DNA from: RGIG6375 sp964472725
GTDB lineage: Bacteria; Bacillota; Clostridia; Oscillospirales; Oscillospiraceae
Reading direction: 5' to 3'
DNA length: 7,822 bases
NCBI GenBank assembly: GCA_964472725.1
Contig: CAYYLZ010000081.1
Span: forward strand, 1-7,822
Shown here: piece after piece, positions 1-5,579 of the stretch
Numbering within the stretch: position 1 is the first letter of the stretch
Layout: each line of letters opens with the position of its first letter
Made by a program: the position numbers and the translations under genes
Notes under the pieces: generated by a model
What the model was told of the DNA's origin: nothing
Databases searched by the model: none
The model's input: the letters and a program-made list of their open reading frames with translations, nothing else

Positions 1-179
1 ACAAGGACAAGAGAGCCGCTGCCCTCTACTCCGAGGACGAGCGCAACACTCTCCGTCAGTCCCACAACAACACTCAGGTTCAGCAGCTGTACAAGGATTA
101 CCTCGGCGAGCCCAACTCTCACAAGGCTCACCACCTCCTGCACACTACCTACGCTGGCCGCGAGGCATTTATCGACTGA
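1..179 (+). CDS. hydA: [FeFe] hydrogenase catalytic subunit, C-terminal end (partial)
   Basis: Reading from base 3, 58 codons end at TGA (177-179). The peptide contains ALYSEDE, LRQSHNN, LYKDYLGEP and HKAHHLLHTTY. These match the small-subunit-like C-terminal domain of iron-only hydrogenases, whose family pattern is roughly 'ALY.eD....R.SHeN..v..LY...Lg.P.s..aH.LLHT.Y'. In that family this domain wraps the H-cluster domain, which reduces protons or oxidises H2, usually coupled to ferredoxin and/or NADH in fermenters. The H-cluster cysteine motifs and iron-sulfur domains lie upstream of the window, so I cannot tell a monomeric ferredoxin enzyme from the catalytic subunit of an NADH-dependent complex (often called hndD). 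The gene ends normally and a strong terminator follows within 12 bases. It is convergent with the minus-strand operon beyond. The family call is confident; the symbol is less so. Confidence 0.87.
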   Translation, partial: KDKRAAALYSEDERNTLRQSHNNTQVQQLYKDYLGEPNSHKAHHLLHTTYAGREAFID

Positions 180-190
180 TAAATACACTT

Positions 191-224
191 ACACCCCGAA
201 TGGTTCGCCATTCGGGGTGTTTTC
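191..224 (+). terminator. Rho-independent terminator of the hydrogenase gene
   Basis: A perfect 13-bp stem (191-203 with 208-220, starting ACACCCCG) is closed by a TTCG tetraloop (204-207) and followed by TTTTCTT. It begins 11 bases after the hydrogenase stop codon, so it ends that transcript on the plus strand. Confidence 0.93.
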
Positions 225-260
225 TTGTCCGTATTTACGGGCTTGACAATGCGCACATAC

Positions 261-505
261 ATGGTAGGGGGGGCGTAACGCTCGGCAGTTGGCAAGGCTT
301 CCCCCTCCGAGGGGAAGCTGGCGGCGAAGCCGTCTGATGAGGGGATTCGCGCAAGCGAATAAATACCTATCTTATTGCTACTCCGGAGATTGCCACGTCG
401 CTTCGCTCCTCGCAATGACATATTCTTTAGTTTTTTCGTTTTGACGGTTTTGCGGCTATTACAATTACCTTGCGGCAGCTTGAGGACAAGCCGCCCTACA
501 AGGAT
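261..505. repeat. Intergenic repeat element with imperfect inverted ends
   Basis: This stretch fills most of the gene-free gap between the hydrogenase and the URO-D gene. Its ends are imperfect inverted copies of a TAGGG-GGC motif (about 262-275 and 491-502). It holds a perfect 8-bp hairpin (GCTTCCCC 297-304 with GGGGAAGC 311-318), and a segment at about 380-421 whose minus strand reads CATTGCGAGGAGCGAAGCG. From memory, that segment is a very common dispersed repeat core in clostridial and other bacterial genomes, often mis-annotated as proteins containing SLRGAKRRGNL. I see no transposase and no credible coding signal. It is probably a non-autonomous MITE- or REP-like element; the exact borders are approximate. 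Confidence 0.6.
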
Positions 506-528
506 ATCACAACTCGCCTTAAGCAAAC

Positions 529-558
529 AAAAAGCCTGTTCTGCAGAACAGGCTTTTT
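529..558 (-). terminator. Terminator of the hflX operon, after the URO-D family gene
   Basis: A perfect 30-base palindrome: A5 followed by GCCTGTTCTG, then the exact reverse complement ending in T5. It lies 12 bases beyond the stop codon of the minus-strand URO-D family gene. Because it is symmetric it could work on both strands and also shield the operon from plus-strand read-through. Confidence 0.92.
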
Positions 559-570
559 CATTATTCGAAA

Positions 571-1557
571 TCAATACATTTCCTTGCTCATGCGGTCGAT
601 CTGCTTGGATACTTCCTCGTAGACACCGGGATAAGTGCTGCCGGGGCCGCCGGCGGTGCAGCATGGAATGAAATACTTGATTCCGCAGTCACGGCACATC
701 TTCTCAACGTATGCGCCGACCTTTTCGGAGGTCCAGTCGTGAGTATCAACAACACCGTTGTTGATGCCGCCCATGAAGGAGATCTGTCCGCCGTATTTCT
801 CGATAAGCTCGGGGATATTGTTGGTATCCAGGCAGCCCTGGAAGATATCAATGCCCATCTCGATCATGTAGGGAACGAGGGTTGCGGCGTAGGAGTCGGA
901 ATGGTGAACGATGACCTCAACGCCGTGCTCCTTATAGTAGCCGTAAATCTTCTTGTAGGCAGGAACGATGAACTCCTCGAACATCTCGGGAGAAAGGAAG
1001 GTGGACTTCTGGCTGCCCCAGTCGTCGTGGTGGAGAATTGCGTCGGGGTGCTGATTCTCACAGATGACCTTGGCGTACTCCAGCTCCCACTCGGTTATGT
1101 AGTCGATAAGCTCATGCATTGCTTCGGGCTCAAGATAGAAGTTAATAAGGCAGTCGTCCATACCCATAAGGTAGTGGAGCTGCTCGAAAACGCCGGGAGC
1201 TACCATGGCGGTTGCAAAATACTCGCTGCGGTCAATAGCGTCAACCTCAGGTTGGAACTCTGCCCACTCTTCGGGGGTAAAGTCAAGGCTGGGAGCGTGG
1301 ACTACTTCGCGCCACTTGGTGATATCCTTGACGACCTTGTGTTCCTCATCGTGCACGGGGAAGGGGCCGGGGGTGTTTTCCTTGAACTGAATGGTTACGC
1401 CCCAGGAATTTACAACGGTGTTGCCAGTGCGGACACCGAAATTCTTCTTCATGTAGGGATTGCCCATGATGAGCACAAAGGGATCGTACTGGTCTACAAA
1501 TCTGTCGGGCTTGCCGCCCTTGATGGTTTCAATAAGGTTCTGACGTTTAGTAAGCAT
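571..1557 (-). CDS. Uroporphyrinogen decarboxylase (URO-D) superfamily protein, not canonical HemE
   Basis: This 328-aa protein has the layout of the URO-D/corrinoid-methyltransferase TIM-barrel superfamily. HHDDWGSQ (176-183) is followed by SPEMFEEFIVPAYKKI (189-204), then HHSDSY (218-223), IEMGIDIFQG (232-241), a GG-I/D-like turn (FMGGINN, 261-267) and a C-terminal CCTAGGPG (299-306). True HemE begins with a substrate-binding RQAGRY motif; that motif is absent here, so haem synthesis is unlikely. In methyltransferases such as MtaA a His-x-Cys pair binds zinc. Here the equivalent is His-Ser-Asp, a variant I recall in uncharacterised members, while Cys299/Cys300 remain near the end. It could be a methyltransferase-like enzyme or a demethylase partner, but no corrinoid protein gene is nearby. 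The ATG has a good ribosome site (AAAGGTGG, 1565-1572, 7-base spacing). It lies 56 bases after the YigZ-family gene and is probably co-transcribed with it. Family certain, function unknown. Confidence 0.87.
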   Translation of the reverse strand: MLTKRQNLIETIKGGKPDRFVDQYDPFVLIMGNPYMKKNFGVRTGNTVVNSWGVTIQFKENTPGPFPVHDEEHKVVKDITKWREVVHAPSLDFTPEEWAEFQPEVDAIDRSEYFATAMVAPGVFEQLHYLMGMDDCLINFYLEPEAMHELIDYITEWELEYAKVICENQHPDAILHHDDWGSQKSTFLSPEMFEEFIVPAYKKIYGYYKEHGVEVIVHHSDSYAATLVPYMIEMGIDIFQGCLDTNNIPELIEKYGGQISFMGGINNGVVDTHDWTSEKVGAYVEKMCRDCGIKYFIPCCTAGGPGSTYPGVYEEVSKQIDRMSKEMY

Positions 1558-1613
1558 AGCTTATCCACCTTTCATTTTTTATTCGGGCTATAAAAATTTT
1601 GTTTATCTCAACT

Positions 1614-2252
1614 TTACACTTCCCTGCCGACCTCAACGGCACGGTACTCCTCGCCCAGCACCAGCAGCTCCACGCCGCCCGCGCTGATATCCGCGAGGCT
1701 CTTATTGACGCTCTCCGAGCTTCCCGTTGGCAGGAACGCCTCTATGGTAACGTCCGCACCGTAGTCTATGTTTTCTATAACGGCGCCTGAGGCTTCAAGC
1801 TCACGGCGCACGCGCTCATAGAGATTATAGGGACAGACTGTGGCCGTGCTTTCCCACAGATCCATACGGCTCACGCCCGCCGCTTCCAGCGCCAGCTTGG
1901 CAGCCTGAGAATAGGCTCTCACAAGGCCGCCCGTACCCAGCAGAATTCCGCCGAAATAGCGGGTCACCACGCAGCAGACGTTATATATCTCACCTGCACG
2001 GAACACATTAAGGGTTGGCATACCTGAGGTTCCGCCCGGCTCGCCGTCGTCGGAATAACGCATGGCGCCGCCCTCGCGGATTATGTAGGCATACACATTG
2101 TGGGTGGCGTCCCAATGCTTTTCACGCATTTCCTTTATGCGCGCCACCGCTTCTTCTTCATTTTCAACAGGCCACACGCGGCCTATAAAGCGGCTGCGTT
2201 TTTCAACGAACTCCGCTTCTCCGAATTTTGTTGGCACAAGGTAGCCGCTCAT
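1614..2252 (-). CDS. yigZ: YigZ/IMPACT family protein (UPF0029)
   Basis: A full-length 212-aa member of the family. The N-terminal IMPACT domain (about 1-125) shows RSRFIG (19-24), DATHNVYAYI (48-57), the SDDGEPGGTSG stretch (67-77) and VTRYFGGILLGTGGL (96-110), which are its hallmark motifs. A smaller C-terminal DUF1949-type domain follows (about 138-200). Eukaryotic IMPACT proteins regulate the GCN2 kinase. For bacterial YigZ the biochemical role is not settled, and binding to nucleic acid or ribosomes is only suggested. The start codon overlaps the hflX stop in an ATGA (2249-2252), and an AAGGAG ribosome site lies inside the end of hflX, so the two genes should be translationally coupled. 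The pairing with a ribosome-associated GTPase fits a translation-related role, but that is inference. Confidence 0.93.
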   Translation of the reverse strand: MSGYLVPTKFGEAEFVEKRSRFIGRVWPVENEEEAVARIKEMREKHWDATHNVYAYIIREGGAMRYSDDGEPGGTSGMPTLNVFRAGEIYNVCCVVTRYFGGILLGTGGLVRAYSQAAKLALEAAGVSRMDLWESTATVCPYNLYERVRRELEASGAVIENIDYGADVTIEAFLPTGSSESVNKSLADISAGGVELLVLGEEYRAVEVGREV

Positions 2253-3544
2253 ATTACGTACTCCTTGATCTTACCGTAAATATGGGCGGGACAAACTGCC
2301 TTAACCGCCACGCCGGTATCGGTGTACTCGCTTTCCAGCACCTTGCACTCCTTATGGAGCAGGTCAAGGAGGCCGCCCTTATCATAGGGTATCATCAGGT
2401 CAAGGGTCTTTATACCGGCGCTGAGAATATCGAAAATCTTCTTGCGCAGATCGTCCAGGCCTTCGCCGGTGAGAGCAGAGACCTTGACCGCGCCGTCCCG
2501 GGCAAAAAGAGCAGCCGCGCCGGGCTTGTCGCATTTATTATAGACCTCAACTCTGGGAGTTTCCGATGCGCCCAGCTCAGCAATGAGCTTATCCACCACT
2601 TCCGCCTGCTTCTCCCATTCGGGGTTGGAAACGTCAATTACGTGGACTATAACGTCGGCAAACTGCAGTTCTTCAAGGGTAGCCTTGAAGGCCTCAACCA
2701 GCTGATGAGGCAGCTTTCTGATGAAGCCGACAGTATCCGACAGCAGCACCTCAAGAGTATCGTCAAGGCGCATACGGCGGGTGGTCGTGTCAAGGGTATC
2801 GAAAAGACGGTCGCCGGTCTGTATATCAGAATCGGTCAATGCGTTGAGCAGAGTGGACTTGCCCGCGTTGGTGTAGCCTACCAGTGCCACGGTGCTGACG
2901 GAATTTTTCTCACGCAGACGGCGCTGGGTAGCGCGAACACGGCGCACCTCACCAAGCTCTTCCTCAAGAGCGTTTATCTTGCGGCGGATATGGCGTCTGT
3001 CGCTTTCCAGCTGAGTTTCACCGGGGCCGCGGGTACCTATTCTGCTGCCGCCGGAGGCAGTCTGTCGGACAAGGTGAGTCCACATACCGACCAGTCTGGG
3101 CATCAGGTATTTATACTGAGCCAGTTCGACCTGCAGGCGACCCTCTCGGGTCTTGGCACGGCCTGCGAAAATATCGAGAATGAGGCCGCTGCGGTCAAGA
3201 ACCTTTACGCCCAGCTCCTCCGCCAGCACGCGCATCTGAGAAGGAGAAAGCTCGTTATCAAAAACCACAAGGTCACAGCCGTTAGCCTCAATGGCTTCCT
3301 TGACCTCTCTCACCTTACCCTCGCCTATAAAGCTGCGGGGGTCGGGAGTGGCGCGGTGCTGAATGGTCATGCCGCAGGTTATACCACCGGCAGTTTCAAG
3401 AAGGGCCTCCAGCTCCGCCATGGTAACATCGTCCGAGCGCTCGTCAATATCCAGAGCCTCGGAATTGAGACCCACCAATATCGCCTTTTCCGGCGCGCGG
3501 TTCATTGTTTCATATTTGCTGCCAAAGCCCTGTACTACGTCCAT
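2249..3544 (-). CDS. hflX: GTPase HflX
   Basis: A 431-aa HflX-type GTPase of usual length. The N-terminal HflX domain (about 20-190) contains TPDPRSFIGEGK (66-77), VFDNELSPSQ (94-103) and a glycine-rich stretch with GTRGPGETQLE (170-180). A linker helix (about 185-213) leads to the G domain: G1 GYTNAGKST (223-231), switch region LDTTTR (251-256), G3 DTVGFI (270-275), G4 NKCD (336-339) and G5 SAL (356-358). A C-terminal domain of about 55 residues follows. HflX binds the large ribosomal subunit and can split stalled or heat-damaged ribosomes. The chosen ATG is preceded by GGAG (3554-3557) with 9-base spacing. Met14 is a weaker alternative start with no clear ribosome site. It is the first gene of the operon, driven by the promoter at 3608-3636, and overlaps yigZ by four bases. 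Confidence 0.96.
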   Translation of the reverse strand: MDVVQGFGSKYETMNRAPEKAILVGLNSEALDIDERSDDVTMAELEALLETAGGITCGMTIQHRATPDPRSFIGEGKVREVKEAIEANGCDLVVFDNELSPSQMRVLAEELGVKVLDRSGLILDIFAGRAKTREGRLQVELAQYKYLMPRLVGMWTHLVRQTASGGSRIGTRGPGETQLESDRRHIRRKINALEEELGEVRRVRATQRRLREKNSVSTVALVGYTNAGKSTLLNALTDSDIQTGDRLFDTLDTTTRRMRLDDTLEVLLSDTVGFIRKLPHQLVEAFKATLEELQFADVIVHVIDVSNPEWEKQAEVVDKLIAELGASETPRVEVYNKCDKPGAAALFARDGAVKVSALTGEGLDDLRKKIFDILSAGIKTLDLMIPYDKGGLLDLLHKECKVLESEYTDTGVAVKAVCPAHIYGKIKEYVI

Positions 3545-3583
3545 ATTGGTACACTCCGTGAATAGCTTTAATTTTCATTAGTA

Positions 3584-3599
3584 TATGCAATTTTGCATA
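3584..3599. promoter_or_regulatory. Inverted repeat at the hflX transcription start (possible operator)
   Basis: The arms TATGCAA and TTGCATA are perfect 7-bp inverted copies separated by TT. With the promoter at 3608-3636, transcription would start near 3601, so this dyad covers about +2 to +18 of the hflX message. That suits a repressor site or a small 5' hairpin. No regulator is identified. Confidence 0.4.
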
Positions 3600-3607
3600 C
3601 CATATTA

Positions 3608-3636
3608 AGTATAAATGCTCTCTCCCCCGCTGTCAA
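3608..3636 (-). promoter_or_regulatory. Consensus sigma-A promoter of the hflX operon
   Basis: On the minus strand, a perfect -35 TTGACA (3631-3636), a spacer of exactly 17 bases and -10 TATACT (3608-3613). The predicted start near 3601 leaves a leader of about 57 bases before hflX. The -35 box lies in the loop of the hairpin at 3613-3656. Confidence 0.82.
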
Positions 3637-3656
3637 CATCGAGGAAGAGAGCATTT
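3613..3656 (-). terminator. Hairpin after the 53-aa gene, probable terminator
   Basis: A long stem (AAATGCTCTCT... pairing with ...AGAGAGCATTT, 3613-3628 with 3641-3656, including two G-U pairs in RNA form and a further G-C closing pair) starts just after the stop codon of the small minus-strand gene. The downstream tract on the minus strand is only moderately T-rich (TTATACTTAA), so termination may be leaky. On the plus strand it is followed by T5. Confidence 0.55.
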
Positions 3657-3657
3657 T

Positions 3658-3819
3658 TCATTCGTCATCGGCTTCGGCGGCGATAAAAGCTTCTTCAGCC
3701 TGCCGCTGGGCGTCCGCTATCAGTTGTTTTGCCAAGCCGTAGTTTTGCCGTTCTATTTCTGCCGCAATATCTGTCATTGCATTGAACAATGCCAGATAAG
3801 GCTTTTTGTATTCGTCCAT
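3658..3819 (-). CDS. Small acidic hypothetical protein (53 aa)
   Basis: The start ATG (3817-3819) is chosen because GGAGG lies 7 bases upstream. A longer open frame reaches 3888 but its first ATG has no ribosome site. The protein starts MDEYKKPYLALFNAMTDI and continues with an acidic helical tail rich in Ala, Glu and Gln (AEEAFIAAEADDE). It has no membrane segment or cysteine. It resembles, from memory, a family of roughly 50-residue proteins of unknown function common in clostridial genomes and often near mobile elements. It is likely a small all-alpha protein. It is divergent from the ribbon-helix-helix gene, with about 122 bases between the two starts. No function can be assigned. Confidence 0.75.
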   Translation of the reverse strand: MDEYKKPYLALFNAMTDIAAEIERQNYGLAKQLIADAQRQAEEAFIAAEADDE

Positions 3820-3853
3820 AGTATCGCCTCCGTGTACATTATAGCCCTTACGC

Positions 3854-3881
3854 TTTATATTTGAGCGCAATACATTTGCAA
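3854..3881 (-). promoter_or_regulatory. Candidate promoter of the 53-aa gene
   Basis: On the minus strand, TTGCAA (3876-3881), a 16-base spacer and TATAAA (3854-3859). The start would be near 3847, giving a leader of about 27 bases before the ATG, enough to include the GGAGG site. The -35 is a weak match. Confidence 0.4.
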
Positions 3882-3893
3882 TGCACACAACAA

Positions 3894-3923
3894 GTACTTT
3901 TTGCAGTACAGTATAATTACTAT
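3894..3923 (+). promoter_or_regulatory. Candidate promoter/operator of the ribbon-helix-helix gene
   Basis: A perfect -10 TATAAT (3912-3917) lies 24 bases before the ATG, but no good -35 box precedes it. Two dyads surround it: GTACT/AGTAC (3894-3898 with 3905-3909) and AGTA-TAAT-TACT (3911-3922 approx.), the second centred on the -10. Dyads over the -10 are typical of self-repression by a ribbon-helix-helix protein, such as the one encoded just downstream. This is inference. Confidence 0.4.
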
Positions 3924-3941
3924 ATTAAGTGAGGTGAGCGT

Positions 3942-4118
3942 ATGGCTGGATTCAAAATACCCAGAATACCTACCACAACGAATAAGACCATACGTTTTCC
4001 CGACGATTTAATTGAAGAAATCGAGTCTGCCATTGCCGGTAAGGAGTGTACTTTTTCTGCTTTCGTTATAGCGTCTGCCAGAAATGCATTGGAGGAACTC
4101 AAAGAGGAAGATGAGTAA
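3942..4118 (+). CDS. Ribbon-helix-helix (Arc-like) small DNA-binding protein, 58 aa
   Basis: ATG at 3942 follows GAGGTG with about 5-base spacing; the frame ends at TAA (4116-4118). After a short basic N-terminus (MAGFKIPRIP), residues 15-20 (KTIRFP) form a likely beta-strand, 21-31 (DDLIEEIESAI) helix A, GKECTFSA a turn, and 40-56 (AFVIASARNALEELKEE) helix B. This is the strand-helix-helix plan of Arc/MetJ-type dimeric DNA binders. I recall similar clostridial proteins labelled YlcI/YnfO-like. Codons such as ATA, AGA and TTA and a higher A+T content set it apart from the neighbouring core genes, suggesting transfer with a mobile element. It probably regulates itself and/or the divergent 53-aa gene. 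There is no clear toxin partner. Confidence 0.75.
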   Translation: MAGFKIPRIPTTTNKTIRFPDDLIEEIESAIAGKECTFSAFVIASARNALEELKEEDE

Positions 4119-4200
4119 AAATATGGTTCGCATCTGTATGGTTTAAATGCAGTGATCTGCGGACACAGGTCCATTCCCTACGAACATGATTAAATTTTTG

Positions 4201-4338
4201 CGTCATTCCGAGCTTGCGAGGAATCCCCCGGTTAGGCGGAACACAGTAACGACCACGGCAAAACCATTCGGGGGATGCTTCGCTTCGCTCTGCATGACAT
4301 GTGAGAAGGATTCTTCGGGCTGCGTCCTCTGAATGACG
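4201..4338. repeat. 138-bp repeat element with inverted ends
   Basis: The ends CGTCATTCCGAG (4201-4212) and CTCTGAATGACG (4327-4338) are inverted copies with 11 of 12 bases matching. An inner 8-bp inverted pair, ATCCCCCG (4223-4230) and CGGGGGAT (4269-4276), can form a second hairpin. The minus-strand chance translation contains CHAERSEAS, which I recognise as a signature of dispersed bacterial repeats mis-annotated as proteins. It carries no gene and is likely a MITE- or REP-like element. The surrounding 4119-4421 holds only this and the terminator at 4362-4399. Confidence 0.65.
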
Positions 4339-4361
4339 GCAAACTTTATTATCGATGACGA

Positions 4362-4399
4362 AAAAATAAGGCTGACAGAAAACCGTCAGCCTTATTTTT
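4362..4399 (-). terminator. Terminator of SDR copy 1
   Basis: A perfect 15-bp stem (AAAAATAAGGCTGAC, 4385-4399 read on minus, pairing with 4362-4376) with an 8-base loop and a following T-run on the minus strand. It starts 22 bases after the SDR copy 1 stop codon. The symmetric A/T flanks could also stop plus-strand transcripts from the ribbon-helix-helix gene. Confidence 0.92.
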
Positions 4400-4421
4400 A
4401 TTTTAAGTTGTTGGAAAGAGC

Positions 4422-5435
4422 TTATCTCTTGATCCAGTCGAGGTCCTTGCGAGCCTGACCGAATGCTTCTGCGCCTTCGGGAACTTCCCAACCCATCATA
4501 GGAGGAGCCTCGTGACCCTCTTCCTTCATCTTGGCCATCATTTCCATCATAGCCTTCATTCTCTCAGCAGCGATAGCGTCGCGCTCTGCCTGGGTGAGAG
4601 TGTAGTTCTCGATGGTCTCGTTGAGGCCGCGGAGCTGGTTCTTCCAGTTCTCGGGAGTGTGGTCGGGAAGGGCGATGATGCGGCCGTTCTCGATAGCTTC
4701 CTTGAGGATTTCAGCCAGCTCGACGGGGTCGATACCGGTGGCGTGGACGGAGGACAGGTGCTTCATGGTGCCCTCGGATACGTGGTAACCGGTGTTTCTC
4801 AGGTGAGCAGGACGATACTTCTCGGCGTTGCCGATGTTGGAGTTGATGTTACCGGGGCAGAGAACGGTTGCGCCGCCGCCGTACTTTACGAGAGTCTCAG
4901 CGTAGGAGTACATGAGGTTGTTGACTGCAGCCTTTGCAGCGGAGTAGGGGCCGGTGCCGGAACCTGCCATGAAAGCGCCCATGGAGGAGGTGGTGGCAAC
5001 GTGGAACTCTTCCTTGCCTGCGTAAGCCTTGATCATTCTGGGAACGAAGATCAGGAGGCCGTTGACTACGTGGTTGAAGCAAACGCCGACAACCCAATCA
5101 AAATCGTCAAAGGTGGAAGCTTCAACGGGACCGAAGGAGTTAACGCCTGCGGTCTGAATGAGGAGGTGGGGAGGACCACCGAAGGTCTCTTCTACCTTAT
5201 CGGCAGCTGCGGTATACTCTTCGCGGTTGGTGAGGTCTACCTTAAGTGCGAGAACGTCGCTCTCTGCGCAGCCGGAGAAAGCAATAATTTCCTTAACAGC
5301 GTTGTCAAGTGCGTCCTGGCGGACGTCAGCAATAGCGACCTTCATGCCGTTCTTTGAGAACAGCTTAGCCTGACCCAGACCTGCGCCGGAAGCGCCGCCG
5401 GTTACGAAACAAATCTTACCTGCAAAATTCTTCAA
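4422..5435 (-). CDS. SDR-family NAD(P)-dependent oxidoreductase, array copy 1
   Basis: A 337-aa short-chain dehydrogenase/reductase. The Rossmann motif TGGASGAG is at 12-19, and Asp37 ends beta-2 (IADVRQD), which favours NAD(H). The active site has Ser151, Tyr164 and Lys168 (YSAAK). The usual NNAG is QTAG (94-97), and the expected catalytic Asn aligns with Cys119 (VGVCFNHVVNG). A C-terminal extension of about 50 residues ends in an invariant tail, VPEGAEAFGQARKDLDWIKR. Start: I choose TTG (5433-5435), equivalent to the ATG of copy 2, 10 bases from AGGAG. An in-frame GTG at 5442-5444 gives 340 aa but sits one base from the ribosome site. By eye it differs from copy 2 at about 14 positions in residues 1-240, more in the tail; it keeps PG at 194-195 where copies 2 and 3 have PA. 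It has its own promoter and terminator. Substrate unknown. Confidence 0.92.
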   Translation of the reverse strand: MKNFAGKICFVTGGASGAGLGQAKLFSKNGMKVAIADVRQDALDNAVKEIIAFSGCAESDVLALKVDLTNREEYTAAADKVEETFGGPPHLLIQTAGVNSFGPVEASTFDDFDWVVGVCFNHVVNGLLIFVPRMIKAYAGKEEFHVATTSSMGAFMAGSGTGPYSAAKAAVNNLMYSYAETLVKYGGGATVLCPGNINSNIGNAEKYRPAHLRNTGYHVSEGTMKHLSSVHATGIDPVELAEILKEAIENGRIIALPDHTPENWKNQLRGLNETIENYTLTQAERDAIAAERMKAMMEMMAKMKEEGHEAPPMMGWEVPEGAEAFGQARKDLDWIKR

Positions 5436-5483
5436 TGTGTGCACGCTCCTTTTATTTTAATAAATTTATGACGTGATCATACA

Positions 5484-5500
5484 GGGGACGCAAGCTCCCC
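5484..5500 (-). promoter_or_regulatory. 5'-terminal leader hairpin of SDR copy 1
   Basis: GGGGA and TCCCC arms (5496-5500 and 5484-5488) with a 7-base loop. Given the promoter at 5511-5540, the transcript would start near 5504, so the hairpin begins about 4 bases in. It may protect the mRNA 5' end. A differently sequenced hairpin sits at the same place in copy 2. Confidence 0.5.
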
Positions 5501-5510
5501 CCTTTGAACT

Positions 5511-5550
5511 ATCATAAACGCATACGCACATAATTGTCAAGCGCTTTTAA
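5511..5550 (-). promoter_or_regulatory. Promoter and shared upstream box of SDR copy 1
   Basis: On the minus strand, perfect -35 TTGACA (5535-5540), an 18-base spacer and -10 TATGAT (5511-5516). A 20-base block spanning the -35 (5531-5550) is identical to that of copy 2 although the spacers differ. It contains the palindrome AAGCGCTT (5539-5546), the core shape of LacI/CcpA-family operators, but it is not a full cre match. Confidence 0.82.
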
Positions 5551-5579
5551 TTATAAGAAATATCTATACCCGCCCACAG

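Noticed and set aside
243..248. TTGACA on the plus strand after the hydrogenase terminator as a promoter.
   Set aside because: No -10-like hexamer lies 16-18 bases downstream (only a G-run), and there is no gene to drive.
149..664. A 171-codon minus-strand frame over the hydrogenase tail and repeat.
   Set aside because: It spans a terminator palindrome and the repeat element and yields the known spurious SLRGAKRRGNL peptide; it also overlaps two real genes.
571..1557. Annotation as hemE (uroporphyrinogen decarboxylase proper).
   Set aside because: The N-terminal RQAGRY signature is absent and the barrel motifs fit the wider superfamily instead.
3836..3841. A TATAAT on the minus strand just before the 53-aa gene as its -10.
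   Set aside because: Transcription would start at the ribosome site itself, leaving no usable leader, and there is no -35 at the right distance.
3820..3888. The 23-codon upstream extension of the 53-aa gene.
   Set aside because: Its ATG lacks a ribosome site, whereas the inner ATG has GGAGG at ideal spacing; the added residues overlap the likely promoter.
3658..4118. The small divergent pair as a toxin-antitoxin system.
   Set aside because: Such pairs are normally co-directional and overlapping; neither protein has a recognised toxin motif.
4099..4491. A 130-codon minus-strand frame with CHAERSEAS.
   Set aside because: It is a translation of the 4201-4338 repeat running through the terminator and the start of an SDR in the wrong frame.
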